Made by a program: the position numbers and the translations under genes. This document shows, piece after piece, positions 1 to 8,085 of a stretch of 24,971 nt of DNA (position 1 is the stretch's first letter; each line of letters opens with the position of its first letter). The DNA is from a virus: positions 1-24,971 of IMG/VR virus record IMGVR_UViG_3300032331_001284, one strand, 5' to 3'. Under the pieces are notes generated by a model. That model had not been told where the DNA came from, did no database searches, and saw only the letters and a program-made list of their open reading frames with translations.

Positions 1-690
1 ATGGGCAAATACGACGACGACGACGACGAAGTCACGACCACATCCACCAAGTACAGCGATTCGGACGCTACTGATACAGACGAGGTTCCTGCTTCCGCAG
101 GCCGTGTGATCAAGCGCGGCTGGGGAGCGGTTGAGGAGACGAAGGCTACAGATAGCCCCTTCGCTCAGCGCCTCAAGGTCACCACTGACAAGGTGATCAT
201 CAAGTTCCTGGAGGACGACCCTTACACCTCCTTCCGTCAGCACTGGATTGAGCGTCAGGGGCAGAAGAGCTTCACCTGCACCAGCAACATCCACGCCAAG
301 GGCTGCCCGCTTTGTGATGCAGGCGACCGCCCTAGCGCACGCTTCTGCTTCAATGTGGCGTTGCTCATCGAAGGTGAGGAGCCGTTCGTCCGTTCCTACG
401 AGGTCGGCCCCCGTGTCGTGGACTCCCTCAAGAACTTCCACCAGGACCCGAAGATGGGTCCTCTCCCGAAGAACTACTGGGCTGTCAGCAAGACCGGCAA
501 GGGCGCAACGTCGCAGACGAACCATCAGATGGTCAAGGCTGGCGACCTGGAAGAGGACTGGTCGTTGGACCCCATCACTGAGGCTCAGCTTGCTGCGCTC
601 AAGAAGAAGGCGTACGACTCCAGCATCGTCAACATCCCGTCCTTTAAGACCCTGCAGCAGATCGCTGCTGAGGAACTTGGCGGGGACTGA
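1..690 (+). CDS. Phage single-stranded DNA-binding protein (gp32-like, zinc-binding)
   Basis: 229 codons from an ATG at the first base of the window, so the true start cannot be verified. The protein opens with an Asp run (D5-D9) and a polar, acidic tail of about 50 residues. A compact core follows, with a zinc-site-like cluster at C93, H98, C102 and C105 (the last two in a CPLC motif), then a Phe/Asn-rich strand (FCFNVALL) and a Trp/Tyr-bearing C-terminal half. This layout matches ssDNA-binding proteins encoded next to DNA polymerase in actinophages; such proteins coat exposed single strands at the phage fork. The stop lies 3 bases before the polymerase ATG, so the two are probably co-transcribed. 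Only the acidic N-terminus is unusual, since gp32-type proteins usually carry the acidic tail at the C-terminus. The function is inferred from the motif and the neighbour. Confidence 0.72.
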   Translation: MGKYDDDDDEVTTTSTKYSDSDATDTDEVPASAGRVIKRGWGAVEETKATDSPFAQRLKVTTDKVIIKFLEDDPYTSFRQHWIERQGQKSFTCTSNIHAKGCPLCDAGDRPSARFCFNVALLIEGEEPFVRSYEVGPRVVDSLKNFHQDPKMGPLPKNYWAVSKTGKGATSQTNHQMVKAGDLEEDWSLDPITEAQLAALKKKAYDSSIVNIPSFKTLQQIAAEELGGD

Positions 691-693
691 CCC

Positions 694-2817
694 ATGCAGC
701 GTGGCCCTCAAGCCACGTATGTCTCAACACTAGAAGAATTGGACACGCTTGTCGCTGCTGTGCAGCAGGCAGGTGAGTTCTGCTTCGACGTTGAGACGCG
801 TGGCAACGTGCACCATCACTCCGATGTGATGGCGTTGATCGAACGTGAGTGGCAGGAACATGAAGCTACCCTCAAGACTGCTAGCCCCTCTGTAAGAGAG
901 CGGTCCCGTCAGTCCGTCGTGGACCGCTGGCAGAGTTCTCTGCCACTGGACACGCTGCGCAATGAGGTGTACTGGGTTGGTATCGCTATCAATGGTCGTT
1001 CCTGGGCAATTCCGATGGGTCATCCAAACGGTGAGGTCCTCGTTAACGAGGTTAGGGGGGATGGTTCGACCATCCCCCCTCCTGGTTACCGCAAGCTTCT
1101 CTCATCTGGCAAAGAGTCGATGAGCAAGGCGAAGTACTTCATTCCGGCAGAGTTCACCCCGCCCCCCGGCCAGCTAACACAGGACCAAGTCTTCTCTGCC
1201 TTGGAGCCTCTGTTCATGGACGAGCACATCGTCAAGGTCAATCAGAACATCAAGTTCGATGTGAAGTCGATTGCCAAGTACTACGGTGGCGAGCTTGTCA
1301 AAGGTCTGTTGATCGATACTCAGGTTCTCATGCACATCGTGAACGAGAACCTCATGTCATACAGCCTCGTCAACATCTTGGACCATGAGTTTGGGCACAA
1401 CCCCTACTTCCGAGACGGCAAGATCGGTAAGACACTGGTCACTGAGCCGTTCAGTAGGGCATGCCGCTACGTGCACTACGACGTGCGCTGGACCTGGCTG
1501 GTCTACAAGCGCCTGTGGCGGCAGATCACTGCTGTGCCGTCGCTATACCACGCCTTGCAGATCGACCTCCCTGCGGTGCGTGTAGTGGCGCAGATGGAAC
1601 TCAACGGCATCCTGGTGAACACGCGTGAGATGAAGAACCTGGGTAGGGACTTGGACATCCAGACCAACGAGATCATCAGGTCCATCTCTGAGCATGCCCC
1701 CCTGGGATTCAACCCTGACTCCACCAACGACAAGGCACACCTACTCTTTGGGAAGAAGCGAGAGGGGGGCCTTGGGATGGCTATCACCAAGACCACTGAA
1801 ACTGGTAAGCCCTCTGTAGATTCTGATACCCTTGAGAAGCTCAAGGGTAAGCACCCCGTAGTAGACCTACTTCTCCAGTACGCAGAAGTGAAGAAGATGA
1901 AGTCCACCTACGTGGAGGGAATGCTTCCCCTACTCCACACCAACGGTGTGCCGAAGTTCCACGGGCGAGTCCATCCTCAGTTCCACTTCCATCGTACGGC
2001 TACTGGGCGCTTCTCTAGCAGTGACCCCAACCTGCAGAACATCCCTCGCGATGGTCGCATGCGCTCCCTGTTCGTAGCCGCCCCCGGCGACAGCCTTGTA
2101 GTAGCTGACTACTCACAGATTGAAATGCGCATCATGGCTATGTTCAGCCAGGACCCGGCCCTGCTCAACATCTTTGCTAACAACATCGACGTGCACACTG
2201 GTACTGCCACTGTCATCCTGGGGCGCGAGCCTGTCGACAGTGAAGAGCGCAACATCTACGGTAAGGTGCCGAACTTCCTCATGGGATACGGTGGGCAGGC
2301 TAAGCGCCTGGTAGAGGCAACCAGTGGAGCTATCACCTTGGAGCGTGCGCAGTTCATTGTGGACGGCTACAACAACGGCTACGCCGGTCTGACCACCTGG
2401 AAAAACCGAGTGCTGTCCAAAGCCCGTAAGGACGGGTACGTAGAGACGCTGGGAGGCCGTCGCCGTCGACTCCCAGACCTCTCCGCAGACCGTTCATCAA
2501 AGGACGGCTGGGTTGCTAGGGGCAAGGCAGAGCGTCAGGCCATCAATGCAATCATCCAGGGCACTGCTGCAGAGATCTGTAAAGAAGCTATGGTTCGACT
2601 GGACAAAGAACTTGAGTGGCCTAAGTGCAAGATGCTTGTTCAGGTGCATGACGAACTGGTAGTGTCCGTTCCTACGGACGAGTTGGGTATTTGGATTCCT
2701 ACCATCGAACGATGCATGGGCAACAACGAGATCCTGACAGACGGCAAGGTAGCCCAGGGAGTTAAACTAGAAGTGGAAGCTCATTCAGCAGGCTCTTGGA
2801 GCGAGGCAAAGGGATAA
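694..2817 (+). CDS. DNA polymerase I, family A, with 3'-5' exonuclease domain
   Basis: 707-residue replicative polymerase. The N-terminal half carries a proofreading exonuclease: motif Exo I FDVE (D32, E34), Exo II NIKFD (N185-D189) and Exo III Y259-x3-D263. The C-terminal half carries the polymerase: template-contact motif TATGRFSSSDPNLQN (about 435-449), motif A DYSQIEMR (472-479), motif B with K524, F528, Y532 and G533, and motif C QVHDE (650-654). The metal-binding aspartates are D472 and D653. There is no 5' nuclease domain, as expected for phage enzymes. Phe at the O-helix position (F528) predicts E. coli Pol I-like discrimination against dideoxynucleotides. The conserved motif B Arg appears displaced by one residue (R519). 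The enzyme copies the phage genome with the upstream ssDNA-binding protein and downstream RecA. Confidence 0.97.
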   Translation: MQRGPQATYVSTLEELDTLVAAVQQAGEFCFDVETRGNVHHHSDVMALIEREWQEHEATLKTASPSVRERSRQSVVDRWQSSLPLDTLRNEVYWVGIAINGRSWAIPMGHPNGEVLVNEVRGDGSTIPPPGYRKLLSSGKESMSKAKYFIPAEFTPPPGQLTQDQVFSALEPLFMDEHIVKVNQNIKFDVKSIAKYYGGELVKGLLIDTQVLMHIVNENLMSYSLVNILDHEFGHNPYFRDGKIGKTLVTEPFSRACRYVHYDVRWTWLVYKRLWRQITAVPSLYHALQIDLPAVRVVAQMELNGILVNTREMKNLGRDLDIQTNEIIRSISEHAPLGFNPDSTNDKAHLLFGKKREGGLGMAITKTTETGKPSVDSDTLEKLKGKHPVVDLLLQYAEVKKMKSTYVEGMLPLLHTNGVPKFHGRVHPQFHFHRTATGRFSSSDPNLQNIPRDGRMRSLFVAAPGDSLVVADYSQIEMRIMAMFSQDPALLNIFANNIDVHTGTATVILGREPVDSEERNIYGKVPNFLMGYGGQAKRLVEATSGAITLERAQFIVDGYNNGYAGLTTWKNRVLSKARKDGYVETLGGRRRRLPDLSADRSSKDGWVARGKAERQAINAIIQGTAAEICKEAMVRLDKELEWPKCKMLVQVHDELVVSVPTDELGIWIPTIERCMGNNEILTDGKVAQGVKLEVEAHSAGSWSEAKG

Positions 2818-2818
2818 C

Positions 2819-3283
2819 GTGATCGAATCAGAAGACGAGCGGGCATCCAGCCAGCGTAACTTTCTACTCAAGCTTTCGCCCCAGCTAGGGCATGTGCTAG
2901 CCGAGCAGCTTGGTGGATTTGTCACACCAGGGACCGACTCAATGGAGTCCGAGATCAGAGACACGCTTGGCCTTTGGATGCGGCTGTACCACTCTGGCGC
3001 AACTGCCACCATTAAGGATGCTTCGTGGTGGATGTCTAGGTTCACTGACAAGTACGGAAGGCTCCCCCGTGAAGAGGCTGTCGCTAAGAGCGATGAGCTA
3101 TCATGCTTTGCCATTGCAACCATCGGTCTGCTTTTAGACCAAGGCATTCTGAAGTTCACGAAAGAACCAGCGATTCCTAAACTGGTGACCTCTGATTACG
3201 ATCCAGGCAATGAAGGCATTACAAAAGCTATCCTTGACAGGATGGAAGCCGCCCTTAACAAGGACAAGGAGAAGGACAAGTGA
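2819..3283 (+). CDS. Hypothetical protein, replication-block
   Basis: 154 residues from a GTG start placed one base after the polymerase stop. I do not recognise a family. The protein is soluble and mostly helical by eye. It has a central stretch rich in Trp, Met and Tyr (around 51-68), the sequence KYGRLPREEAV that looks like a helix-turn boundary, and a highly charged Lys/Asp C-terminus (NKDKEKDK). Its stop overlaps the next GTG by 4 bases (GTGA). Its place between DNA polymerase and RecA suggests a role in replication or recombination, but nothing in the sequence proves that. Confidence 0.8.
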   Translation: MIESEDERASSQRNFLLKLSPQLGHVLAEQLGGFVTPGTDSMESEIRDTLGLWMRLYHSGATATIKDASWWMSRFTDKYGRLPREEAVAKSDELSCFAIATIGLLLDQGILKFTKEPAIPKLVTSDYDPGNEGITKAILDRMEAALNKDKEKDK

Positions 3284-3678
3284 GTAACTGGTGGGCCAAC
3301 AAGCTTGCACCTCAGGCACCCGCTAATCAGCGGGGCGGTGTGGTGCTTCCTCCAGCCATGCCTCGCACGGTACAACAGCCTCCCCACCATCAACCTCCCG
3401 GTGGGTACCAGCAGCCTCCCCAGCAAGACCCCGCTCTTGATAACCCCAACAGGGAACTCAGCGTGCGGGAGGCTATCTCTCGCTTCTCCGGTGGAGAGAG
3501 CGCACGCGTTGAGGGTGGCCTGTCCTGCCCGTCTTGCGGTAGTAAGACCGGGTATACGGAGTACCGTGGCATGGGTGGCATGTCGGCTGGCGTAATGGGC
3601 AACCGCCCCGCCCCGCACTGCTACGAGTGCGGCTTCAACGGCAAGTTCATGCAGGGTGATCAGGCTCTCTGGGCCTGA
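3280..3678 (+). CDS. Zinc-ribbon-like protein with proline/glutamine-rich N-terminus
   Basis: 132 residues, GTG start inside a GTGA overlap with the preceding stop. The first 60 residues are Pro/Gln-rich and likely disordered. They begin with a distinctive WW pair (MSNWWANKL). The C-terminal part has two Cys pairs, CPSC (C83, C86) and CYEC (C114, C117), separated by 27 residues including a glycine/methionine-rich loop, which is the pattern of a zinc ribbon. Zinc ribbons bind nucleic acid or protein partners. The Pro/Gln-rich half resembles the composition of the disordered proteins encoded at 10906-14129. No specific function is claimed. Confidence 0.82.
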   Translation: MSNWWANKLAPQAPANQRGGVVLPPAMPRTVQQPPHHQPPGGYQQPPQQDPALDNPNRELSVREAISRFSGGESARVEGGLSCPSCGSKTGYTEYRGMGGMSAGVMGNRPAPHCYECGFNGKFMQGDQALWA

Positions 3679-3712
3679 CGCTTTCTTCTACACACACTAC
3701 AAAGGACACGAC

Positions 3713-4861
3713 ATGGCAAAGGCCGCTGCTTCGGCAACCCCTAAGAAAGACCGGCTAGCCCTCATCGAAGAGCTAGCCGCAGAAGTAAACGCAAAGCTAG
3801 GCGGTAGCTTTCTGCTCAAGGGGAGTGAGACTCGTCAAGACGTTCCTCACACCACCACTGGCATTCTCGCTTTCGACCTTGCGCTGGGTGGTGGGTATGC
3901 GGCCAACCAATGGAACGAGATCGTGGGTGAGGAGAGCAGCGGTAAGACCGCTCTCGCCTACCGCATGGTCGCAGCCAACATGGACAAGGACCCCGAGTAC
4001 CTAGCTCTGTGGGTTGCTGCAGAGGAGTACGTCCCCGAGTACGCACAGTCGTTTGGGATTGATCCTGAGCGTCTGTGGGTGGTTGAGTCGAACGAGATGG
4101 AGAAGGTTCTAGACCTCGTCCTCAAGGCCGTTGTGAATCGTGCTGTGGACTGCGTAGTCATTGACTCGCTTCCCGCCCTCGTCACCAACACAGAGGTAGC
4201 CAAGGACATGGGAGAGGCCAGCGTTGCTACTGGCGCACAGATCCTCAGCCGGTTCTTCAAGAAGTGCACGATGGCACAGCGCCGCTCCATGCTCGCTGGC
4301 GAGGACGACCGCCCCTGCACCCTTATCGCCATCAACCAGTGGCGTGACAAGATCGGTGTGATGTTCGGGGACCCCCGTACCACACCCGGTGGGAAGGCCA
4401 AGAACTACTACTTCTTCACCCGCATCGAAGTACGCAGGGACGAGTGGATTCAGGAGCAGAAGAGCAACCTTGACACCCGTGTTGGTCAGACCATCAAGAT
4501 GCGTGTGATCAAGAACAAGACCTATCGCCCCCAGCAAGTCGCACAGGTAGACATGTTCTTTGCAGACTCTCCGGTCTTCGGCATGAAGATGGGGGACTTT
4601 GATACCGTAAAGGACATTGTAAATGTAGCGCTGGCGCTTGAGTTGTTTGAGGGACGCTACAAGTTTGAAGGCGAGCGCATCGCTTCCAACAAGGAGGAAC
4701 TGTATGACGCTGTACGGCAGGATCTTGGCCTACAGCGTAAGCTTGTGGAAGTGGCTCATACCACCATCCTTAGGTCTTCGCCCTCCAGTTCTTTTGTAGA
4801 GCCGTCCGAGGAGCCGAGTCTGGAAGAGTTCGTTGAGGACTTCGCTGAGGTGCTGGAGTGA
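3713..4861 (+). CDS. recA: RecA-like recombinase
   Basis: 382 residues. The start at 3713 is chosen because AAAGGA lies a few bases upstream. A longer frame from 3656 would run into the preceding gene. Walker A is GEESSGKT (72-79), the RecA catalytic Glu region is VAAEEY (around 104), and Walker B ends at D151 (CVVID). The signature NQWRDKIGVMFGDPRTTPGG (208-227) matches bacterial RecA almost position for position and includes the DNA-binding L2 region. Length is near that of host RecA (about 350), with a slightly longer N-terminus and an acidic C-terminal tail that may gate DNA access. The protein drives ATP-dependent strand exchange for phage recombination and repair. It is followed by a micro-ORF and nucleases in an overlapping operon. 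Confidence 0.95.
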   Translation: MAKAAASATPKKDRLALIEELAAEVNAKLGGSFLLKGSETRQDVPHTTTGILAFDLALGGGYAANQWNEIVGEESSGKTALAYRMVAANMDKDPEYLALWVAAEEYVPEYAQSFGIDPERLWVVESNEMEKVLDLVLKAVVNRAVDCVVIDSLPALVTNTEVAKDMGEASVATGAQILSRFFKKCTMAQRRSMLAGEDDRPCTLIAINQWRDKIGVMFGDPRTTPGGKAKNYYFFTRIEVRRDEWIQEQKSNLDTRVGQTIKMRVIKNKTYRPQQVAQVDMFFADSPVFGMKMGDFDTVKDIVNVALALELFEGRYKFEGERIASNKEELYDAVRQDLGLQRKLVEVAHTTILRSSPSSSFVEPSEEPSLEEFVEDFAEVLE

Positions 4862-4944
4862 TTCGCTTTCTACTTGGTGTGGTGGTCGGTTCTCTTCTGC
4901 TATCCATCATATTTGTGTGGATGGAAGACCGGCATACACGATGA
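4858..4944 (+). CDS. 28-residue single-span membrane micro-protein
   Basis: GTG start at 4858 overlaps the recA stop (GTGA), and the TGA stop at 4942-4944 overlaps the next ATG (ATGA). The predicted peptide has about 17 continuous hydrophobic residues (FLLGVVVGSLLLSIIFVW) after a single Arg, then a charged tail, MEDRHTR. This is the shape of a minimal one-span membrane protein. The precise coupling at both ends, identical to junctions throughout this phage, is the main argument that it is translated. Function is unknown. Membrane anchoring of the recombination complex or a lysis or exclusion micro-protein are possibilities only. Confidence 0.62.
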   Translation: MIRFLLGVVVGSLLLSIIFVWMEDRHTR

Positions 4945-5264
4945 GCCGTACTCCAGAGCAGAAGATGAGCGATGCTCAGGAGAAGCGAACTGCCAAGACA
5001 TACGGGGGCACCCTTAACTTCATGAGTGGAGCCGGGTGGATGCGGAAGGCAGATGTCCGCACCCCCGACTTCATGATTGAGAACAAGACGAAGATGAGCA
5101 TCGATGCTAAGAGCTACAGCGTGAAGGCTGTGGAGCTTCGTGATCTCACAAAGCGCGCTAGGTTGGAGGGCCGCGTCCCCCTCTTGCAGTTCGACCTAGG
5201 AGGGCACCGCTACGTGGTGCTGAATGAGACTGACTTCCTAGACATGATTGATGAGGACAAGTGA
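4941..5264 (+). CDS. Holliday junction resolvase-like PD-(D/E)XK nuclease
   Basis: 107 residues from the ATG at 4941, which overlaps the micro-ORF stop (ATGA). The open frame extends upstream into recA, but that start would give an unlikely 90-base overlap. Catalytic residues in order: E14 in the first helix, D38 in KADV, then E47-x-K49, followed by a conserved helix (AVELRDLTKRARLEGRVPLL) and a strand. This order fits the small archaeal/phage resolvase fold, which cuts four-way junctions made by RecA. Position directly after recA supports the role. A general VRR-type or other restriction-like nuclease remains possible. The stop overlaps the next gene's GTG by 4 bases. Confidence 0.78.
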   Translation: MSRTPEQKMSDAQEKRTAKTYGGTLNFMSGAGWMRKADVRTPDFMIENKTKMSIDAKSYSVKAVELRDLTKRARLEGRVPLLQFDLGGHRYVVLNETDFLDMIDEDK

Positions 5265-6136
5265 CGGAACCCACTCCCTGGTACCTGGCTGACTACAAGA
5301 AGCAGTTCAGCGCTAAGAGCCATGAGCGGCTGCTGCCCAAGATTGAGGCAGTCGTATCCCAGCAAATGCTGGAACGAAACTCCCATAGGGACACGCTCCA
5401 TAACCACCCGTCAGAGCTAGCCAAGACTGACTGGTGCCCCCGCGCCACCGTGTACAAGATCACCGACACCACCGTGAGCAACCCCGAGCACAGCAGCCTT
5501 CGCAGGCTGAACGTGTTTGCAGAGGGTAATGCTATTCACAGCAAGTGGCAGAAGTGGATGTGGGACACTGGTTGCTTGGTGGGCAACTGGCGCTGCAACC
5601 TTTGCGACCACGGGTGGATGGCCAAGTCCCCCACCTCCTGCCCCGAGTGCTTAGACTCTGACATCCGGTACCGAGAAGTACCGATCTTCGATGAGGAACA
5701 CATGATCATCGGACACGCAGACGGTGAGTGGGAAGACTCCCAGGGCAGGGCACTCGTTGAGATCAAGAGCGTAGGTCTTGGCACCATCCGCTGGGATGCT
5801 CCAGACCTGTACGAGGGTTACGATAAGGGCGAACTGTCGCTTGATGACCTTTGGAAGCGTATCAAGCGCCCCCTCCTCCCTCACCGCAGGCAGATCAACT
5901 TGTACATGTACTGCAAGAAGATCGACAGTGCGATTGTCATCTATGAGTGGAAGCCTTCGCAAGAGGTCAAAGAGTTCCAACTCAAGTTCGATCCTGCCCT
6001 GGTGGCTCCCATGCTGGCTGGAGCAAAGCTGGTGAAGGAGAGCGTGGAGCAGGGTGTGCTACCCGAGCGTCCCACTGGATACAGGAAGAGCAAGGAGTGC
6101 AGGTTCTGCCCCTACAAGGACGGCTGCTGGTCATGA
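5261..6136 (+). CDS. Cas4/RecB-like Fe-S exonuclease with inserted zinc ribbon
   Basis: 291 residues, GTG start in a GTGA overlap. It shows the PD-(D/E)XK exonuclease order: H93 (GNAIHSKW), D154 (GHADG), E168-x-K170 (EIKS) and Q211 (QINLY). Four cysteines fit the Cas4/AddB-type 4Fe-4S cluster: C59 near the N-terminus and C280, C283 and C289 at the C-terminus (CRFCPYKDGC). A second metal site, CNLC plus CPEC (C112, C115, C127, C130), sits between the His and Asp motifs and looks like an inserted zinc ribbon. The likely activity is single-strand DNA end processing during recombination. No cas genes or repeats are nearby, so this is a phage recombination nuclease and not part of a CRISPR locus. 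Confidence 0.9.
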   Translation: MTEPTPWYLADYKKQFSAKSHERLLPKIEAVVSQQMLERNSHRDTLHNHPSELAKTDWCPRATVYKITDTTVSNPEHSSLRRLNVFAEGNAIHSKWQKWMWDTGCLVGNWRCNLCDHGWMAKSPTSCPECLDSDIRYREVPIFDEEHMIIGHADGEWEDSQGRALVEIKSVGLGTIRWDAPDLYEGYDKGELSLDDLWKRIKRPLLPHRRQINLYMYCKKIDSAIVIYEWKPSQEVKEFQLKFDPALVAPMLAGAKLVKESVEQGVLPERPTGYRKSKECRFCPYKDGCWS

Positions 6137-6420
6137 GGGTGATTAGGAGTGCACCGATCAGTACAGAAGAGTCCGGTGCTATCGAAGAGGCACGGCAGCG
6201 CCGCTTCCACAAAGCCATGGCTTTGAAGGAAGAGCTAGGACTCACCAAGCAGGAACGGTATGAGCTTGCTCAGCTACTTCCTGGAGTAGACAAGGACGAT
6301 GGAGGGTCCTGGAAAGACCTCACCCCCAAGCAGCTTCACGACCTCATCACAATGATGGAGGGCTTTGTTTACATCACCCACATCCTCCAAGAGAGACTTG
6401 ACACGGAAGAAGAAGCATGA
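6133..6420 (+). CDS. Hypothetical small helical protein
   Basis: 95 residues. The ATG at 6133 overlaps the upstream nuclease stop (ATGA). A longer in-frame extension to 5947 lies wholly inside that nuclease and is rejected. The sequence reads as helices rich in Glu, Lys and Leu, with a conserved-looking segment, TKQERYELAQLLPG, then SWKDLTPKQLHDLITMMEG and an aromatic GFVYITHILQER end. No catalytic motif or membrane segment is visible. Proteins of this look are common unknowns in actinophage replication blocks. The function is not known. Confidence 0.8.
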   Translation: MRVIRSAPISTEESGAIEEARQRRFHKAMALKEELGLTKQERYELAQLLPGVDKDDGGSWKDLTPKQLHDLITMMEGFVYITHILQERLDTEEEA

Positions 6421-6626
6421 GTACAGTGGCTTGCTATATGACTACAAGAGAGTGGACCATGAATCAACCTCTATCAGAGGTTGTCGTAGGTGACATCGTG
6501 GATACTGGTGACCGCATCGTGCGTGTTACTGGCCTTCAGGTGACGGATGACCTAGTAACCCTACACTTGCGTGAGGGCACCCCCTACGCTGCGGCCCCAG
6601 ACAACCTGATCGATATCTTCCGATGA
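6417..6626 (+). CDS. Hypothetical small beta-rich protein
   Basis: 69 residues, ATGA overlap with the gene before and with the glycosyltransferase after. Alternative in-frame ATGs occur at residues 8 and 15 (the second gives MNQPLSEV), so the first 14 residues may not be translated. From about residue 21 on it alternates hydrophobic and polar residues around VVVGDIVDTGDRIVRVTG, which suggests a small beta-barrel of the KOW/SH3 kind. Such domains often bind nucleic acid or partner proteins, but no signature residue is visible. It marks the transition from DNA metabolism to the sugar cassette. Confidence 0.72.
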   Translation: MSTVACYMTTREWTMNQPLSEVVVGDIVDTGDRIVRVTGLQVTDDLVTLHLREGTPYAAAPDNLIDIFR

Positions 6627-7423
6627 TCGGCATAGGTATCTCAACTCGTAACAGGCCAGACTCTCTCCAAGCAGCACTCGCCCACTTCAAGGAGTTTCCG
6701 ACAGAGTCAGCCAAGTATGTCGTCATTGACGATAACAGCGACGACGACTCTGCAGAGCAGGTAGTTTTTGAGTGCGGAATCCCTGGCATCATCTATCACA
6801 AGTCCCCCCATAGAATCGGTATCACCGGTAACAAGAACGCTGCATTGTGGGAATTGCGCGATTGCGATCACGTATTCCTTTTTGATGATGACGCTTGGCC
6901 CTCTGCACCCGATTGGGCAGAGAAGTGGATTCGTGCCAACGAGTCAAATGGCGTTGGGCACTCCATCTTCAACCTCACCTCAAGTCACCTCCGTAAGCTG
7001 GACCCCAATATCCAAGCGCTCATGGTGATTGAGCGTGAGTTCGGTCACGGATCAGCAAAGATGCTCTCGTTCTCCAACTGTCTTGGTCCATTGCTGTACT
7101 TCTCCCGTGCATGCCTAGACACCCTTGGTGGGTACCGCCCAGACCCTCCAACCCTGTGGGGGTACGAGCACGCAGCAATGTCACAGCGAGCGTGCTGGGC
7201 AGGGTTTACCCGTAACTGCAAGTATCTCGTACCGGCAATTGCCGACCAGTTGATCTTCAGTGTAGATGCCATGCGGTTCATCAAAGCTCCCCCGCTTGAT
7301 GTGGTACTCACCACCGGCTCTTCCACTACGGAAGCGGAGAAAGCTCAAGGTGGGCTTAACTCCGTCCTCATGCAGGACACTGCTGTTTACTACCCGCTGG
7401 AGAAGCCGACATGGCTCATGTGA
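6623..7423 (+). CDS. GT2-family glycosyltransferase (GT-A fold)
   Basis: 266 residues, ATG overlapping the previous stop. The N-terminus has the GT-A nucleotide-sugar fold: first strand IGIGISTRNRP (2-12), acidic turn VIDDNSDDD (34-42), then a DxD-type metal/nucleotide motif LFDDDAWP (87-93). The middle has SFSNCLGPLLYFSRACLDTLGGYRPD, a typical acceptor-side segment before a second acidic/His region (WGYEHAAMSQRA). The enzyme should transfer a sugar from an NDP-sugar donor. Donor and acceptor cannot be read from the sequence. It is the first of five sugar-related genes in a row, so a joint product is likely. Confidence 0.88.
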   Translation: MIGIGISTRNRPDSLQAALAHFKEFPTESAKYVVIDDNSDDDSAEQVVFECGIPGIIYHKSPHRIGITGNKNAALWELRDCDHVFLFDDDAWPSAPDWAEKWIRANESNGVGHSIFNLTSSHLRKLDPNIQALMVIEREFGHGSAKMLSFSNCLGPLLYFSRACLDTLGGYRPDPPTLWGYEHAAMSQRACWAGFTRNCKYLVPAIADQLIFSVDAMRFIKAPPLDVVLTTGSSTTEAEKAQGGLNSVLMQDTAVYYPLEKPTWLM

Positions 7424-8076
7424 TCATCCCCACCAAGTCCAACATGGCTGGACTCTCTGCTCTAGTACCACCCCTTCTCTCAGACCCTTTCGTATCCCTT
7501 CTTACCATCGTTGCTGATGGACCCCAGGCTTACGCTGCTGTCAGCAGTAGCTATCCAGAGCTAGATGTGCTGCAGACCGACCTTGGCGCTGGTATCCATG
7601 CAATGTGGAACCTCGCTATGGAACTCACCCCGGTCGGTCAGCACGTGCTATTCCTCAACGACGATGTACTGGTTACTCCAGACACTGTTCGTGGCCTAGA
7701 GCAGTCCTTGAATGACAATCCAGAACTAGGCATCGTGTGCCCTCAGTACGCACCAGTTCAGGTCCCTCTCCCTTACCAGACAGTGACTGGTACCTGCGGA
7801 GGTAGGTACGACGGCTCCGGTGGACTGGCAGGGTTTTGCATGATGCTGGCCTCCGACCTCTCTCTATCTTGGAGATTCGATGAGAGAATGAAGTGGTGGT
7901 GTGGAGACGACGACGTGCTAAACTGGGTCCGCATTACGCAGGGTAGGCAAGCCGGGATCACTCCCCTAGCCACCTGCTCCAACAACCAATCGTGGACCAT
8001 CAACTACGATCCACCAGCGCATTTCAATGAGATAGTTGCTGAAGACATTCGCATTTACCACAGCAAGACCTACTAA
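7411..8076 (+). CDS. GT2-like glycosyltransferase
   Basis: 221 residues if begun at the ATG 7411, which overlaps the gene before by 13 bases. A GTG at 7420 would give the usual GTGA overlap and start directly at the first strand (VIIPTKS), so the start is uncertain by three codons. The GT-A motif FLNDDVLVTPD (81-91) corresponds to the DxD region, and GGLAGFCMMLASDL plus WWCGDDDVLNW form the acceptor-side and later acidic motifs of GT2 enzymes. It is shorter than the first enzyme and lacks a long C-terminal extension. It probably acts on the same glycan as its neighbours. Confidence 0.85.
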   Translation: MAHVIIPTKSNMAGLSALVPPLLSDPFVSLLTIVADGPQAYAAVSSSYPELDVLQTDLGAGIHAMWNLAMELTPVGQHVLFLNDDVLVTPDTVRGLEQSLNDNPELGIVCPQYAPVQVPLPYQTVTGTCGGRYDGSGGLAGFCMMLASDLSLSWRFDERMKWWCGDDDVLNWVRITQGRQAGITPLATCSNNQSWTINYDPPAHFNEIVAEDIRIYHSKTY

Positions 8077-8085
8077 GGGAGCACA

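Noticed and set aside
248-733. Plus-strand ORF of 161 residues inside the ssDNA-binding gene
   Set aside because: Arg/Ser-rich composition is typical for a wrong frame, and the real frame has a zinc-site pattern.
3656-3712. Longer start for the RecA gene
   Set aside because: It overlaps the end of the previous gene by 23 bases and lacks the AAAGGA that precedes 3713. RecA homology begins after 3713.
4833-4940. Longer start for the resolvase-like gene, inside recA
   Set aside because: Residues before position 4941 have no resolvase-like pattern and the stretch is better explained by the coupled micro-ORF at 4858.
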